Shown: positions 30,162-39,573 of the stretch, one piece after another
Position numbering within the stretch: the first letter of the stretch is position 1
How the letters are laid out: every line of letters begins with the position of its first letter
Assembly: GCF_034314165.1 (NCBI RefSeq)
Contig: NZ_JAVIWK010000001.1
Span: 945,001-1,009,000 of the forward strand
From: Pseudomonas sp. Bout1
GTDB lineage: Bacteria; Pseudomonadota; Gammaproteobacteria; Pseudomonadales; Pseudomonadaceae
Direction: 5' to 3'
Length of the DNA stretch: 64,000 nt
Translations under genes and position numbers: made by a program
Notes under the pieces: model-generated
The model's input: the letters and a program-made list of their open reading frames with translations, nothing else
Database searches by the model: none
Told to the model about the DNA's origin: nothing

Positions 30162-30250
30162 TGTAGGAGCTGGCTTGCCAGCGATAGCGGAGTGTCAGCC
30201 AACAATTTATTAACTGATCCACCGCCATCGCAGGCAAGCCAGCTCCCACA
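30162..30250. repeat. Paired inverted REP elements
   Basis: CTGTAGGAGCTGGCTTGCCAGCGATAGCGG and an inverted copy ending GCAAGCCAGCTCCCACAG face each other between the convergent MFS and AraC genes. Confidence 0.85.
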
Positions 30251-30277
30251 GGTTGATCGCATTTCAAGGCGGGATTT

Positions 30278-31078
30278 TCAGCGCCCGAGCATCTTCACCC
30301 AACGCGACGGTGGCATGCCGAAGGTGCTGCGAAACTGGCGGGTCATGTGGCTCTGGTCGGTGAAGCCGGCAGTCAGCGCCGCATCCACCAGTGACTGGCC
30401 CTGGCCCAACAGGCTGCGCACCAGGTCCAGGCGGCGCATGGTCAGGTAGCGATACGGGCTGGTGCCAAACAACAAGCGAAAATCCCGCGACAACGCCCAG
30501 CGGTCGCGGTTGGCGTATTCCGCCATTTCATCCAGGGTGATCGGCCGGCCCAGGGCGCTGTGGATAAACTCCCGTGCGCGTTCGGCGGCGCGGTAATCGA
30601 AGGTCTTGCGATTTACCGTGATGCCCGACGCGTTGTTCAGCGCCTGGGCCAGGTCGAACATTGCGTCTTGTTCCTGCAACGGATCGATCGGGCAATCCAG
30701 GCTTTGCAACAACACTTCACTGGCGCGGTACAAGCTTGGGTCGCGGGACAGCCCGCCAGGAATAAACGGCAACGGCTTGCCGCCGAGCACCTGCTGGATC
30801 AGCGCCGGCTCCACGTAAATCATCCGGTATTTGAAACCTTCCTCGCTGCCGGCCCAACCGTCATGCACTTCGTCGGGATGGATCACCATGGTCCGCCCCG
30901 GCAGGCTGTGGGTCATGCCGCCGCGATAGTGAAAGCTCTGCACGCCGAATAGGGTGCGGCCGATGGCATAGGTGTCGTGGCGATGGGGGTCGAAGCCAAA
31001 CCCGGCGAAATATGCCTCGATACGCTCCAGGCCACTGGCGTGGGGCGCGCGGTGCAGCCAGTCGATATTGGTCGCCAT
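30278..31078 (-). CDS. AraC-family transcriptional regulator
   Basis: The 266-aa protein has an N-terminal AraC-type ligand-binding cupin (PHRHDTYAIGRTLFG, PDEVHDGW) and a C-terminal double-HTH DNA-binding domain (about 165-264). The signature GFTDQSHMTRQFRSTFGMPPSRW lies in the second HTH. It is divergent from a LysE-type exporter, which is its most likely target; this AraC/LysE pairing is common in pseudomonads. Confidence 0.92.
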   Translation of the reverse strand: MATNIDWLHRAPHASGLERIEAYFAGFGFDPHRHDTYAIGRTLFGVQSFHYRGGMTHSLPGRTMVIHPDEVHDGWAGSEEGFKYRMIYVEPALIQQVLGGKPLPFIPGGLSRDPSLYRASEVLLQSLDCPIDPLQEQDAMFDLAQALNNASGITVNRKTFDYRAAERAREFIHSALGRPITLDEMAEYANRDRWALSRDFRLLFGTSPYRYLTMRRLDLVRSLLGQGQSLVDAALTAGFTDQSHMTRQFRSTFGMPPSRWVKMLGR

Positions 31079-31214
31079 GATGAGTTGTCGCGCAAAGGGG
31101 TGGAAGTACGTTAACCCAGTCTGAATCCGCTGTCTGCCGGGGTCTTGTACGATTGTGCGCAGCGTGTGCCGGGCCTATGATCCTGATTCGATCATTGTCC
31201 TGGCAGAGCCTGAT

Positions 31215-31853
31215 ATGGAATTGTTCAACCCGGCCTACGCCGCGCCGTTGCTGTCGCTGGCCTTGTTGTGGACCGTCGCGGTCGTCACGCCAGGACCAAA
31301 CTTCTTCAACACCGCGCAACTGGCGGCCAGTTGCTCGCGCCGCCATGGCGTTGTGGCGTCCTCGGGCGTGGCCACCGGTACGGTGATCTGGGGCCTGGCG
31401 GGAGGGCTGGGGATCAAGTCGTTGTTCACGGCGGCGCCGATGTTGTACCTGGCGTTCAAGATTATCGGCGGCTGCTACCTGATTTACCTGGGGTTGAAAC
31501 TGTTCCGGCGCTCGGCTCCGGCCATGGCCCAGAACCTGTTGCCCGACGAACCCCGCCGCTCATTGTTCTCTGCCTGGCGTCTGGGGTTGCTGGGCAACCT
31601 GTCCAACCCCAAGGCGGCGTTGTTCGTCGCGACGATCTTTGCGTCCACCATGCCGCAGTCACCGTCGCCGATGCTGCTGACCCTGGCCGTGATCACCATG
31701 GCAACCCTGTCATTCAGTTGGTATTCCTGCGTGGCGCTGGTGTTTTCCAGCGAACGGATGGCCGCCGTCTACAGTCGCTCGCGCAAGTGGCTGGACCGGT
31801 TTGCCGGTGGCTGTTATGTGCTGTTCGGGGCCACGCTGGTAGCGAATCGCTGA
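31215..31853 (+). CDS. LysE/RhtB-family amino-acid exporter
   Basis: The 212-aa protein has about six membrane helices and the LysE/RhtB signature near the N-terminus (VVTPGPNFFNTAQLAAS). It also has GGCYLIYLGLKLFR and LGLLGNLSNPKAALF. Family members export amino acids or homoserine lactone. I chose the ATG at 31215 (MELFNPAY), which gives the family-typical N-terminus; the frame is open from 31155. The adjacent divergent AraC gene probably regulates it. Confidence 0.88.
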   Translation: MELFNPAYAAPLLSLALLWTVAVVTPGPNFFNTAQLAASCSRRHGVVASSGVATGTVIWGLAGGLGIKSLFTAAPMLYLAFKIIGGCYLIYLGLKLFRRSAPAMAQNLLPDEPRRSLFSAWRLGLLGNLSNPKAALFVATIFASTMPQSPSPMLLTLAVITMATLSFSWYSCVALVFSSERMAAVYSRSRKWLDRFAGGCYVLFGATLVANR

Positions 31854-31896
31854 CGGCTCATGGTAAGAAGCCTTACTTTCAAATGTGAGGCCGGTC

Positions 31897-32991
31897 ATGA
31901 GCAAGCTGCGGGTAGGGATTATTTTTGGTGGCCGTTCGGCCGAGCACGAAGTGTCGCTGCAATCGGCGCGCAACATTGTCGATGCACTGGACCTTTCGCG
32001 CTTCGAGCCGATCCTGATCGGTATCGACAAGGCCGGCCACTGGCACCTCAACGACACCTCGGGCTTTTTGCTCAACGAAGAAAACCCGGCACTGATCGCC
32101 CTCAACCAATCCAACCGTGAACTGGCCGTAGTGCCGGGCAAGGCCAGCCAGCAACTGGTGGAAGCCGCCGGCCAGGCCACGCTGGAACACGTCGACGTGA
32201 TCTTCCCGATCGTGCACGGCACCCTCGGCGAAGACGGCTGCCTGCAAGGCTTGCTACGCATGGCCGATTTGCCGTTTGTCGGCTCTGACGTGCTGGGTTC
32301 GGCGGTGTGCATGGACAAGGACATCAGCAAGCGCCTGCTGCGTGATGCCGGGATTGCGGTAACGCCGTTCATTACCCTCACACGTCGCAATGCGGCGCGT
32401 ACCACCTTCGAACAAGCCCAACAGAAACTCGGATTGCCGATGTTCGTGAAGCCGGCGAACCAGGGTTCATCCGTGGGCGTGAGCAAGGTAGGCAGCGAGG
32501 CTGAATACCACGCGGCCGTTGAGCTGGCCCTCGGGTTTGATGAAAAGGTGCTGGTGGAGTCGGCGGTAAAAGGCCGGGAAATCGAATGCGCCGTGTTGGG
32601 CAACGAGAACCCCATCGCCAGTGGTTGCGGCGAGATCGTGGTGCAAGACGGGTTTTATTCCTACGACAGCAAATACATCGATGACCAGGCGGCCCAAGTG
32701 GTGGTGCCGGCGGACATCAGTGCTGAAGACAGCGAGCGCATTCGTGCGTTAGCCATTGAAGCGTTTGAAACCCTGGGCTGCGCCGGGTTGGCGCGGGTGG
32801 ATGTGTTTCTGACAGACGAGGGTGAGGTGCTGATCAACGAGATCAACTCGTTGCCGGGGTTCACCCGCATCAGCATGTACCCCAAGCTGTGGCAGGCGGC
32901 AGGCATGAGCTACAGCGAGCTGGTGAGCCGGTTGATCGAGCTGGCGCTGGAGCGGCATGCGGGGCGCAAGGGGTTGAAGATCAGCCGCTAA
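31897..32991 (+). CDS. ddlA: D-alanine--D-alanine ligase A
   Basis: The 364-aa ATP-grasp enzyme joins two D-Ala for peptidoglycan. The N-terminal [19 protein letters not shown] is diagnostic. The Mg-binding C-terminal motif [13 protein letters not shown] is intact, as are the grasp-domain motifs [13 protein letters not shown] and EIECAVLGN. It is the DdlA type, separate from the ddlB of the cell-division cluster. The ATG at 31897 follows GAGG; a GTG 12 nt upstream also exists. Confidence 0.95.
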   Translation: MSKLRVGIIFGGRSAEHEVSLQSARNIVDALDLSRFEPILIGIDKAGHWHLNDTSGFLLNEENPALIALNQSNRELAVVPGKASQQLVEAAGQATLEHVDVIFPIVHGTLGEDGCLQGLLRMADLPFVGSDVLGSAVCMDKDISKRLLRDAGIAVTPFITLTRRNAARTTFEQAQQKLGLPMFVKPANQGSSVGVSKVGSEAEYHAAVELALGFDEKVLVESAVKGREIECAVLGNENPIASGCGEIVVQDGFYSYDSKYIDDQAAQVVVPADISAEDSERIRALAIEAFETLGCAGLARVDVFLTDEGEVLINEINSLPGFTRISMYPKLWQAAGMSYSELVSRLIELALERHAGRKGLKISR

Positions 32992-33000
32992 AGATCAAAT

Positions 33001-33088
33001 GTGGGAGCTGGCTTGCCTGCGATAGCGGTGGATCAGTGAATAAAATATTGACTGGCACTCCGTCATCGCAGGCAAGCCAGCTCCCACA
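33001..33088. repeat. Paired inverted REP elements
   Basis: GTGGGAGCTGGCTTGCCTGCGATAGCGG and its inverted copy (CATCGCAGGCAAGCCAGCTCCCAC) fill the gap between the convergent ddlA and the laccase-domain gene, ending at its stop codon. Confidence 0.85.
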
Positions 33089-33817
33089 CTAGATTTGCGC
33101 AGTCCTGGAAATCCACGAATACAACAACGTCTTGCGCTCCGCAGTGTCATGGGTCCTTCGGCGATAACTCGCAAACGCCGTCGAGGTGCAATACGTACAC
33201 ACCTCGCTCACCTCAACCTGCTCACGCTTTATCCCCGCCGCCTCCAGCAAGATCAGCGCATACCGGCTCAAGTCAAACCATGCACTTAACGCCTGCCTCG
33301 GCAAGGGCGGCTGAATCTGCGGTGTCAACAAAGGCCCCGGCTGTTCAAACGTCCAAGGCGCATTTGCGTCCCGCCACAAATGCCCCTGGCTCGCCTGCAA
33401 CTGCGCGACAAACTCGCCACTCACCTCATAACAACACGGCTTGATCGACGGCCCAATCGCAATCCGCAATTGATTCAACGCCACACCCTCGCGGGTAAAC
33501 CGTTGCATGGCATTGGCGATGATCCCGCCTTGCAGCCCCTTCCAGCCGCCATGAATCGCCGCGACGAGATCCCCGTTTTCCGAGGCCATCAGCAACGGCA
33601 GGCAATCGGCGGTTATCACCGCAATCGGCTGCACATCCCGGCTGGAAACCCCGTCAGCCTCCACCGTGTTGGGCGTAAGCTGCGCGTTCCATTCAATGGT
33701 CGTGGCGCTGTGTACCTGCTTGCAGATGAACACCTCGTCCGGCCGCAAGGGATCGTCAATCGAACAGAACCCATGGTCGACGCCAACCAGGGCGCCGAGG
33801 TTATTTGCCTTGTGCAC
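33089..33817 (-). CDS. Laccase-domain (YfiH/PgeF-like) protein, stand-alone paralogue
   Basis: The 242-aa protein has the conserved metal/nucleophile set of the YfiH fold: His in CKQVHSA, Cys in TADCLPLL, His in AAIHGGWKG and the C-terminal CTYCTSTAFASYRRR. The family includes PgeF, a purine nucleoside/peptidoglycan-editing enzyme once called polyphenol oxidase. This copy is not next to rluD or clpB, as the housekeeping pgeF usually is, so it looks like a paralogue. The GTG start at 33817 has GGAG 8 bp upstream. It lies 23 bp after ggt on the same strand and is probably co-transcribed with it. Confidence 0.82.
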   Translation of the reverse strand: MHKANNLGALVGVDHGFCSIDDPLRPDEVFICKQVHSATTIEWNAQLTPNTVEADGVSSRDVQPIAVITADCLPLLMASENGDLVAAIHGGWKGLQGGIIANAMQRFTREGVALNQLRIAIGPSIKPCCYEVSGEFVAQLQASQGHLWRDANAPWTFEQPGPLLTPQIQPPLPRQALSAWFDLSRYALILLEAAGIKREQVEVSEVCTYCTSTAFASYRRRTHDTAERKTLLYSWISRTAQI

Positions 33818-33840
33818 GCGCAGCTCTCCAGTGAGTCAAT

Positions 33841-35667
33841 TCAATCTCCCAGCGCTTCGCCTTCACGCCGTGGGTCAGCCCCGCCGATCAACGACGCCTT
33901 GCCCTGCGCATCACGCACCCGCACGATCGCCTGGGCGCCGCTGGTCATGTCGATTTCGCTCAGGGCGTGGCCCTTGTCCTTCAGCGCCTGTTTCAACTGC
34001 GCACTGAACAACCCGGCTTCCAGCTCGGTAGGCCCATTGCGGCTGCCGAAGTTGGGCAGGCCCACGGCGGCTTGCGGGTCGAGGTTCCAGTCGAGCATGG
34101 CCACCAGGGATTTGCTCACATATTCGATGATCTGCGAACCGCCCGGCGAACCCACCGTGGCCACCAGCTCGCCGCTCTGGCGATCAAACACCAGAGTCGG
34201 TGCCATCGATGACCGCGGGCGTTTGCCCGGCTCGATCCGGTTGGCTACGGGCTGGCCATTTTCGTCGGGGATGAAGGAGAAATCCGTCATCTGGTTATTC
34301 AGCAAGAAACCCTGAACCATCACATGCGAACCGAACGCGGATTCCACCGTGGTCGTCATCGACACCGCGCCACCCACGTCATCCACCGCCACTACTTGGG
34401 ATGTGGAAATGCGCAGCGGCGAGCGATCCGGCGCGTAGGCCACTTCAATTCCCGCAGGCTTGCCCGGCTTGGCGACGCCCATGCTGCGCTCACCCACCAA
34501 CGCCGCACGGGCGGCCAGGTAATCGGGAGCGACCAGCCCGGCCACCGGCACCGGTACGTAGTCAGAATCCGCCACGTACTGGGCGCGGTCGGCATAGGCC
34601 AGGCGCTCGGCCTCGGCGATCACGTGCACGGCCTCGGGGACTGGCTCCAGGCCTGCCGGGGAGTCGTTCTTCACCGGCTTCAACAGCGCCAGCGTCATAC
34701 GCGGGTCGCGAGCCTCCAGGGCCTGCAACGTACCGAGGATCTGCGCGATGGCAATCCCGCCCGACGACGGCGGTGGCATGCCACAGACTTTCCAGCGCTT
34801 GTAGTCGGTGCACAACGGCGCCCGCTCAACCGCGCTGTAGCCCTTGAGGTCGGTCAACGTCAGGCTGCCGGCGTTGCTGTTGCCTTGCACCTTGCGGGTG
34901 ATTTCTTCGGCAATCGGGCCGTAGTACAGCGCGTCCGGGCCTTCTTTGGCGATGCGCTTGAACACGTTGGCCAGCGCCGGGTTTTTCAGCGGCGTGCCGG
35001 TAGCCTTGGGGCTGCCGTCGGCGTTCAGAAAGTACGCGGTCATTTCCGGCGAGCGGCTCATATGGCGGTCGGCGGCGATCAGGCTGTGCAGGCGCGCGGA
35101 GATCGGGAAACCCTGCTCGGCTAGGCGAATGGCGGGCTCGAACAGCGTCGCCCATTGCAGGTGGCCGGTCTTTTTATGGGCCATTTCCAGGGCGCGCAAC
35201 ACCCCCGGGGTGGCCACCGAACGCCCGCCAATCTGTGCCTGCGGGAACGACATCGGCGTGCCATCGGCGTTGAGGAACAACCGCTCGGTGGCGCCCGCCG
35301 GTGCGGTTTCGCGACCGTCGTAGGCGTGCACCTGTTTGCCGTCCCACAGCATGATGAATGCGCCACCGCCGATCCCGGAAGACTGCGGCTCTACCAGGGT
35401 CAGCACGGCCTGCATGGCAATCGCCGCATCGATGGCCGAGCCGCCCTTGCGCAATATTTCGCGCCCGGCTTCGGCGGCCAGCGGGTTGGCAGCGGCGGCC
35501 ATATGGCGCTCGGCGTGGCGGGGGCTCATGTCGGTGCGATAACCCGAGCCGAGTTCCGGGGCGGGTGGCAGTTCGGGCGCGGTGGCGCTGTGGCAGGCGG
35601 CGAGGGTGAGGGCGGCGGTAATCAGCGAGAGGGTGGTAAGGCGTTGACGGTGGAAAATCGAAAGCAC
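33841..35667 (-). CDS. ggt: Gamma-glutamyltransferase, lipoprotein-type precursor
   Basis: The 608-aa precursor contains the autoprocessing/catalytic Thr region (SMTTTVESAFGSHVMVQGF), which separates the large and small subunits, and the C-terminal TVGSPGGSQI glycine loop. It hydrolyses or transfers gamma-glutamyl groups from glutathione in the periplasm. I chose the GTG at 35667 because GGAG lies 7 bp upstream and the chain then begins with a signal ending LTLAAC, a lipobox; the frame itself runs on to 35787. It is followed by the laccase-domain gene on the same strand. Confidence 0.9.
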   Translation of the reverse strand: MLSIFHRQRLTTLSLITAALTLAACHSATAPELPPAPELGSGYRTDMSPRHAERHMAAAANPLAAEAGREILRKGGSAIDAAIAMQAVLTLVEPQSSGIGGGAFIMLWDGKQVHAYDGRETAPAGATERLFLNADGTPMSFPQAQIGGRSVATPGVLRALEMAHKKTGHLQWATLFEPAIRLAEQGFPISARLHSLIAADRHMSRSPEMTAYFLNADGSPKATGTPLKNPALANVFKRIAKEGPDALYYGPIAEEITRKVQGNSNAGSLTLTDLKGYSAVERAPLCTDYKRWKVCGMPPPSSGGIAIAQILGTLQALEARDPRMTLALLKPVKNDSPAGLEPVPEAVHVIAEAERLAYADRAQYVADSDYVPVPVAGLVAPDYLAARAALVGERSMGVAKPGKPAGIEVAYAPDRSPLRISTSQVVAVDDVGGAVSMTTTVESAFGSHVMVQGFLLNNQMTDFSFIPDENGQPVANRIEPGKRPRSSMAPTLVFDRQSGELVATVGSPGGSQIIEYVSKSLVAMLDWNLDPQAAVGLPNFGSRNGPTELEAGLFSAQLKQALKDKGHALSEIDMTSGAQAIVRVRDAQGKASLIGGADPRREGEALGD

Positions 35668-35757
35668 GCGATGACTCCGTTCATTTGAGAATGATCTGTT
35701 GTCCGTGTAGGGAATGTAACTCAGTGCTTTGGGAGAGGGGAGATTGATCTGTATTTG

Positions 35758-35772
35758 GTTGTTCAGTACAAC
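35758..35772. promoter_or_regulatory. MarR-type operator candidate
   Basis: GTTGT-TCAGT-ACAAC has perfect 5-bp arms around a 5-bp centre, matching the TTGT-N-ACAA style of MarR operators. It lies between ggt and the marR-GNAT gene, 34 bp before the latter's start, so autoregulation and control of ggt are both possible. Confidence 0.5.
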
Positions 35773-35805
35773 TATGTCTCTCCTCATTCGGGCAAGAGGT
35801 TTCTC

Positions 35806-36750
35806 GTGAACCGTTCCATGCCAGACCTTATCGACCAGATCCGTTGTGCCTCGCGCCTTATGGTGCGAGAGCTGGGCTTCATGCAGCCGAAATTGGCCTC
35901 CAGCAGTTATCCGCCGTCATCGGTGCACACGATTGTCGAAATTGGCGAGCGCGGCTCACTGACGGCGGCTGAACTGGTCACCTTGCTGGGGCTTGAAAAG
36001 TCGTCGGTAAGCCGCATGGTGCGCAAGCTGATTGAGGCGGGCGAGCTGGAAGAGTTTGCCAACGAGAACGATGCCCGCTCGAAAAAGCTGCGGCTCACTG
36101 CTCAAGGTCAGCACACGCTTGGCGACATCGAAACGTTTGCCCGGCGCCAGGTGGGGGCGGCGATTGGCGACTTGTCCAGCGAACAGCAACAGGCCGTCAG
36201 CCGTGGGCTGGATCAATACGCCGGGGCCCTGCAAACCCAGCGCACTGGCGCCCGGCAACCCCGGCACTACCGCATTGCCCGTGGCTACCGGCCTGGCGTT
36301 ATTGGGCGCATCGTGCAGATGCACGCCGAGTACTACGCCAAACACGCCAATTTTGGCCAGCCGTTTGAAAGCCTGGTGGCGGCAGACATGGCTGAGTTGA
36401 TGGGGCGCCTGGCCAACCCGCGCAACGAGGTGTGGGTGGTGCTGGAGGGGGCACAGATCGTCGGTTCGATCGCCATTGATGGCGAGGGCGAAAACGGCGA
36501 GGCGATCTTGCGCTGTTTCATCCTGGACCCGTCGGCTCACGGCCAGGGCTTGGGTAAACGGCTGCTGAAAGAGGCGCTGGGTTTCTGTGATGAGCACCGG
36601 TTTGCGGCGGCGCGGCTGTGGACGTTCAAGGGCCTGGATGTGGCGCGCAAGCTCTATGAAGACGCAGGTTTTGTGCTGGAGTCGGAACAGGAAGGGCAGC
36701 AGTGGGGCAAGTCGGTGGTGGAGCAGTGTTTTGTGCGGCAAGGGGTTTGA
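35806..36750 (+). CDS. MarR-GNAT fusion: regulator with acetyltransferase domain
   Basis: The 314-aa protein joins an N-terminal MarR winged HTH (SLTAAELVTLLGLEKSSVSRMVRKL, then NENDARSKKLRLT as the wing) to a C-terminal GNAT domain. The acetyl-CoA-binding stretch of the latter is HGQGLGKRLLKEAL. Such fusions are widespread in pseudomonads; the acetylated substrate is unknown. I chose the GTG at 35806 because AGAGG lies 7 bp upstream; ATGs at 35818 or 35755 are alternatives. Confidence 0.88.
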   Translation: MNRSMPDLIDQIRCASRLMVRELGFMQPKLASSSYPPSSVHTIVEIGERGSLTAAELVTLLGLEKSSVSRMVRKLIEAGELEEFANENDARSKKLRLTAQGQHTLGDIETFARRQVGAAIGDLSSEQQQAVSRGLDQYAGALQTQRTGARQPRHYRIARGYRPGVIGRIVQMHAEYYAKHANFGQPFESLVAADMAELMGRLANPRNEVWVVLEGAQIVGSIAIDGEGENGEAILRCFILDPSAHGQGLGKRLLKEALGFCDEHRFAAARLWTFKGLDVARKLYEDAGFVLESEQEGQQWGKSVVEQCFVRQGV

Positions 36751-36817
36751 TGCACAGCGCCCCACGGCCTGAAAATCACTCGTCGAGATTGCCCCTGGCT
36801 CACGAGGGAACAGGGAG

Positions 36818-37747
36818 CTAACCCCCCGCATCCGGCTCCGGTGCAAAAATCCCGCTCATGTTCGGCGTGGTCGCATACACCTGTCGCGTCAGCCACTCAC
36901 TGAACGCCTTCACCACCGGCCGTTCGGCCTTCAGCGGGTCGGCCACCAGGTAATAGCCGCGATTGGAATGAATCGACAGCTCAAACGGCCGCACCAGCAA
37001 CCCTCGTGTCAGCGCATCACCGGCCAGCAGGTTGTCGCCGATCGACACGCCCTGGCCGGCAATGCACGCGGAAATCGCACAGTGGGCATCGGTGAACAGC
37101 ACGCCGGCAGTGACATCGATGCCGGTGGCGCCCACCGCCCCGAGCCAGGTGCGCCAGTCCGAATAGTCATTCATGTGCAGCAGCGGGTAGGCCGCAAGGT
37201 CCTGGGGCGTTTTGAGGCCCGGGCTGCCATTGATCAAGCGCGGGCTGCACACCGGGAAGTAGTGCAGGCCCACCACCTGGCGTGTCACCTGGTTGGGCCA
37301 GTCACCCACGCCATAAGCGATGAACACGTCGGCGCCGGTGTCGCTGGTGTCTTCGACGGAACGCGGCGAGATGATCTTCAGGCGCACCTTGGGGAATTGC
37401 TTGAGGAACGAGCCGATGTGCAGGCACAGCCAATACGTGGCGAACCCCGGGTTGCAACTGACACACAACGGCCCGGTGAACTGGTCGTCATCGGAACGTC
37501 GCCCGGCCTCCTGGGTGCTGGCCAGAATCTTGTGCACCTCCCGGGCATAACGCTCACCTTCGTAGGTGAGCTTGATGCCTCGCCCGGTACGCTCGGTCAG
37601 CGCGTAACCGAGGCCTTCCTCCAGAGTGTTAATGCGGTGGCTGATAGCGCTGCGGGTCAGGTTCAGCTCCACGGCCGCCGCGGTGACGCTGCCCAGCCGC
37701 GACACGGCATCAAAGGCGCGCAACGCCGTCATCGAGGGGAATCGCAT
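36818..37747 (-). CDS. LysR-family regulator, GcvA-like
   Basis: The 309-aa protein has an N-terminal HTH (MTALRAFDAVSRLGSVTAAA, then RSAISHRINTLEEGLGYALTER) and a C-terminal substrate-binding domain. Its GcvA-like start suggests a role in amino-acid or peptide metabolism. It is divergent from the amidohydrolase-ABC transporter operon, with a 188-bp promoter gap, and probably controls it. Confidence 0.9.
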   Translation of the reverse strand: MRFPSMTALRAFDAVSRLGSVTAAAVELNLTRSAISHRINTLEEGLGYALTERTGRGIKLTYEGERYAREVHKILASTQEAGRRSDDDQFTGPLCVSCNPGFATYWLCLHIGSFLKQFPKVRLKIISPRSVEDTSDTGADVFIAYGVGDWPNQVTRQVVGLHYFPVCSPRLINGSPGLKTPQDLAAYPLLHMNDYSDWRTWLGAVGATGIDVTAGVLFTDAHCAISACIAGQGVSIGDNLLAGDALTRGLLVRPFELSIHSNRGYYLVADPLKAERPVVKAFSEWLTRQVYATTPNMSGIFAPEPDAGG

Positions 37748-37935
37748 GGCTTATGCTCCGGTTTTTTTCTGGAGTCTAAAGGCATCGGCGGTGCGGGTAA
37801 CAGGCAAAACTATTTACCCAATAACCGCCGGTTTTTTTCGATTGTTGTTTATTTCCCTTCACCAATACTAAGGCGAAACGAGACACCGGCGTGACCGTCC
37901 CGACCACTAAAAATAAAAAAGCCGAGGTAGCCGCA

Positions 37936-39519
37936 ATGCTGCAACACAAACAATTTGTGCTGGACTGGATCGACACCAACCGTCAGCAACTGTCCGACTG
38001 GCACCAGACCATCTGGCACTTCGCCGAGCCGGCCTTTCGGGAGTACAAGTCGTGCGCCTGGTACGTCGAGCTGCTGCGCAAGGAAGGCTTCACCGTGGAA
38101 GAGGGCAGCGGCGGCATGCCTACCGCGTTCTGCGCCACCTTCACCCAAGGCGACGGCCCAGTGCTCGCCACCTACGCCGAATACGACGCGGTGCCCGGCA
38201 ATTGCCAGGCCGCGGCCACCAAAAAAATGCCTCGCGACGGCTTGTCCAAATTCGCCCCGGGCCACACCGACCCGCATTCGGCACTCGGCATCAGCGCCCT
38301 CGGCGGTGCACTGGCAGCCAAGGCGGCGATGCTCGAATTCGGTATTCAGGGCACCATCAAGTTCTTCGGCGAACCAGCGGAAAAACTCCGCGCCTCGAAA
38401 CCGGTACACGCCGCCAAGGGTTACTACGATGACCTCGACGCCGCCATCAGTTTCCACCCCACCTACATGCTGCCGCTGAACAACACCACCACCTGGGACA
38501 CCCACTGCGGCATCGCCTATTCCTACATCTACACCTTTACCTGCGAAGAGCCGCAGAACTGGATCGCCGCCGACAAGTACAGCCCGATCCCGCAAAATCA
38601 CCTCGCCGCCCGGGCGCCCGGTGCCAACGATGCGTTGGTGCACTTCTACACCTTGAACGAAAGCCTGCGCCGCTCGACGCTGCCGTTCACCGGGTTGTGG
38701 AGTTTCAACGAAGCCATCCTCACCGCCGGCCAGGCCACTGCCGATAACTTGCCGCCACACATTGCGCAGGTGCAATACCTGCTGCGCTGCGACTCCATCG
38801 AGCAGGCCGAAACCATTTCCCAGGTGATGGACAACAACGCCGCAGCGGTCTCACTGGCCACCGGCTGCCAATGGAAAAAGACCTGGGTGTGCAAGTCCCG
38901 TGGTGGCCTGGCCAACCACGTCATGGCCCAGGCCACCTACGACAACCTGGCCGCCATCGGCGCCCCGACCTGGGACGCTGAAGCCATCGCCATCGCCCAG
39001 CAAATCCAGGCCAACCTCAACCTCGACCCGATGGAAAAACCCTTTTTGCCAGCCACCGAAGCGCTGATGGAGCCCCGCGAGTGTGAGCGCCAACTGCGCC
39101 TGCAAATGCCGGCCTGGCAAAAATACCTGACCTCCGATGACTACCCCGAATACACCTGGCATTGCCCGACCGTACGCCTGTACGTAGCGCGCCCGATGCT
39201 CTCGGCGCCGCCCGGCTACACCTACCCGGACTGGGTCTCCAATGCCTTGGGTGGCATTCGCCAAACCATCGACCCAATGATCAGCGTCGCCGCCAAAACC
39301 ATTGCCACCTCCTTGATCGACCTGTTCACCCAACCCGACCTGCTGCACGCCGCCCAGCGCGAATTCAACGAACGCACCGGCGGCGGCATCGGCGGCACAC
39401 AGTGGCAGGCGCCGCTGTTGCCGCAAGACTTCCAGGTGCCGCACCGCTTCCGCTGGCCGGAATACATCAGCACCGTACGCGGCGAAGAGTGGTGGATTCC
39501 GGCCAGGGACGACGAGTAA
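37936..39519 (+). CDS. M20-family amidohydrolase (AbgB/HipO-like)
   Basis: The 527-aa metallopeptidase-like protein has the M20 metal-site order: TYAEYDAVPG (Asp ligand), a histidine-bearing GHTDPHSALG segment, FFGEPAEK (catalytic/ligand Glu pair) and later ISFHPTYM. It is related to AbgB, which cleaves p-aminobenzoyl-glutamate, and to aminoacylases. The GAGG 8 bp before the ATG at 37936 favours that start; a GTG at 37891 opens the frame. It is the first gene of an operon with an amino-acid ABC importer, so it likely deacylates an imported amino-acid conjugate. Confidence 0.87.
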   Translation: MLQHKQFVLDWIDTNRQQLSDWHQTIWHFAEPAFREYKSCAWYVELLRKEGFTVEEGSGGMPTAFCATFTQGDGPVLATYAEYDAVPGNCQAAATKKMPRDGLSKFAPGHTDPHSALGISALGGALAAKAAMLEFGIQGTIKFFGEPAEKLRASKPVHAAKGYYDDLDAAISFHPTYMLPLNNTTTWDTHCGIAYSYIYTFTCEEPQNWIAADKYSPIPQNHLAARAPGANDALVHFYTLNESLRRSTLPFTGLWSFNEAILTAGQATADNLPPHIAQVQYLLRCDSIEQAETISQVMDNNAAAVSLATGCQWKKTWVCKSRGGLANHVMAQATYDNLAAIGAPTWDAEAIAIAQQIQANLNLDPMEKPFLPATEALMEPRECERQLRLQMPAWQKYLTSDDYPEYTWHCPTVRLYVARPMLSAPPGYTYPDWVSNALGGIRQTIDPMISVAAKTIATSLIDLFTQPDLLHAAQREFNERTGGGIGGTQWQAPLLPQDFQVPHRFRWPEYISTVRGEEWWIPARDDE

Positions 39520-39573
39520 TCCACCGCAGCACCGAGCGTTTCATCCAACAACAATAAGATCGAGGCCTTACCT

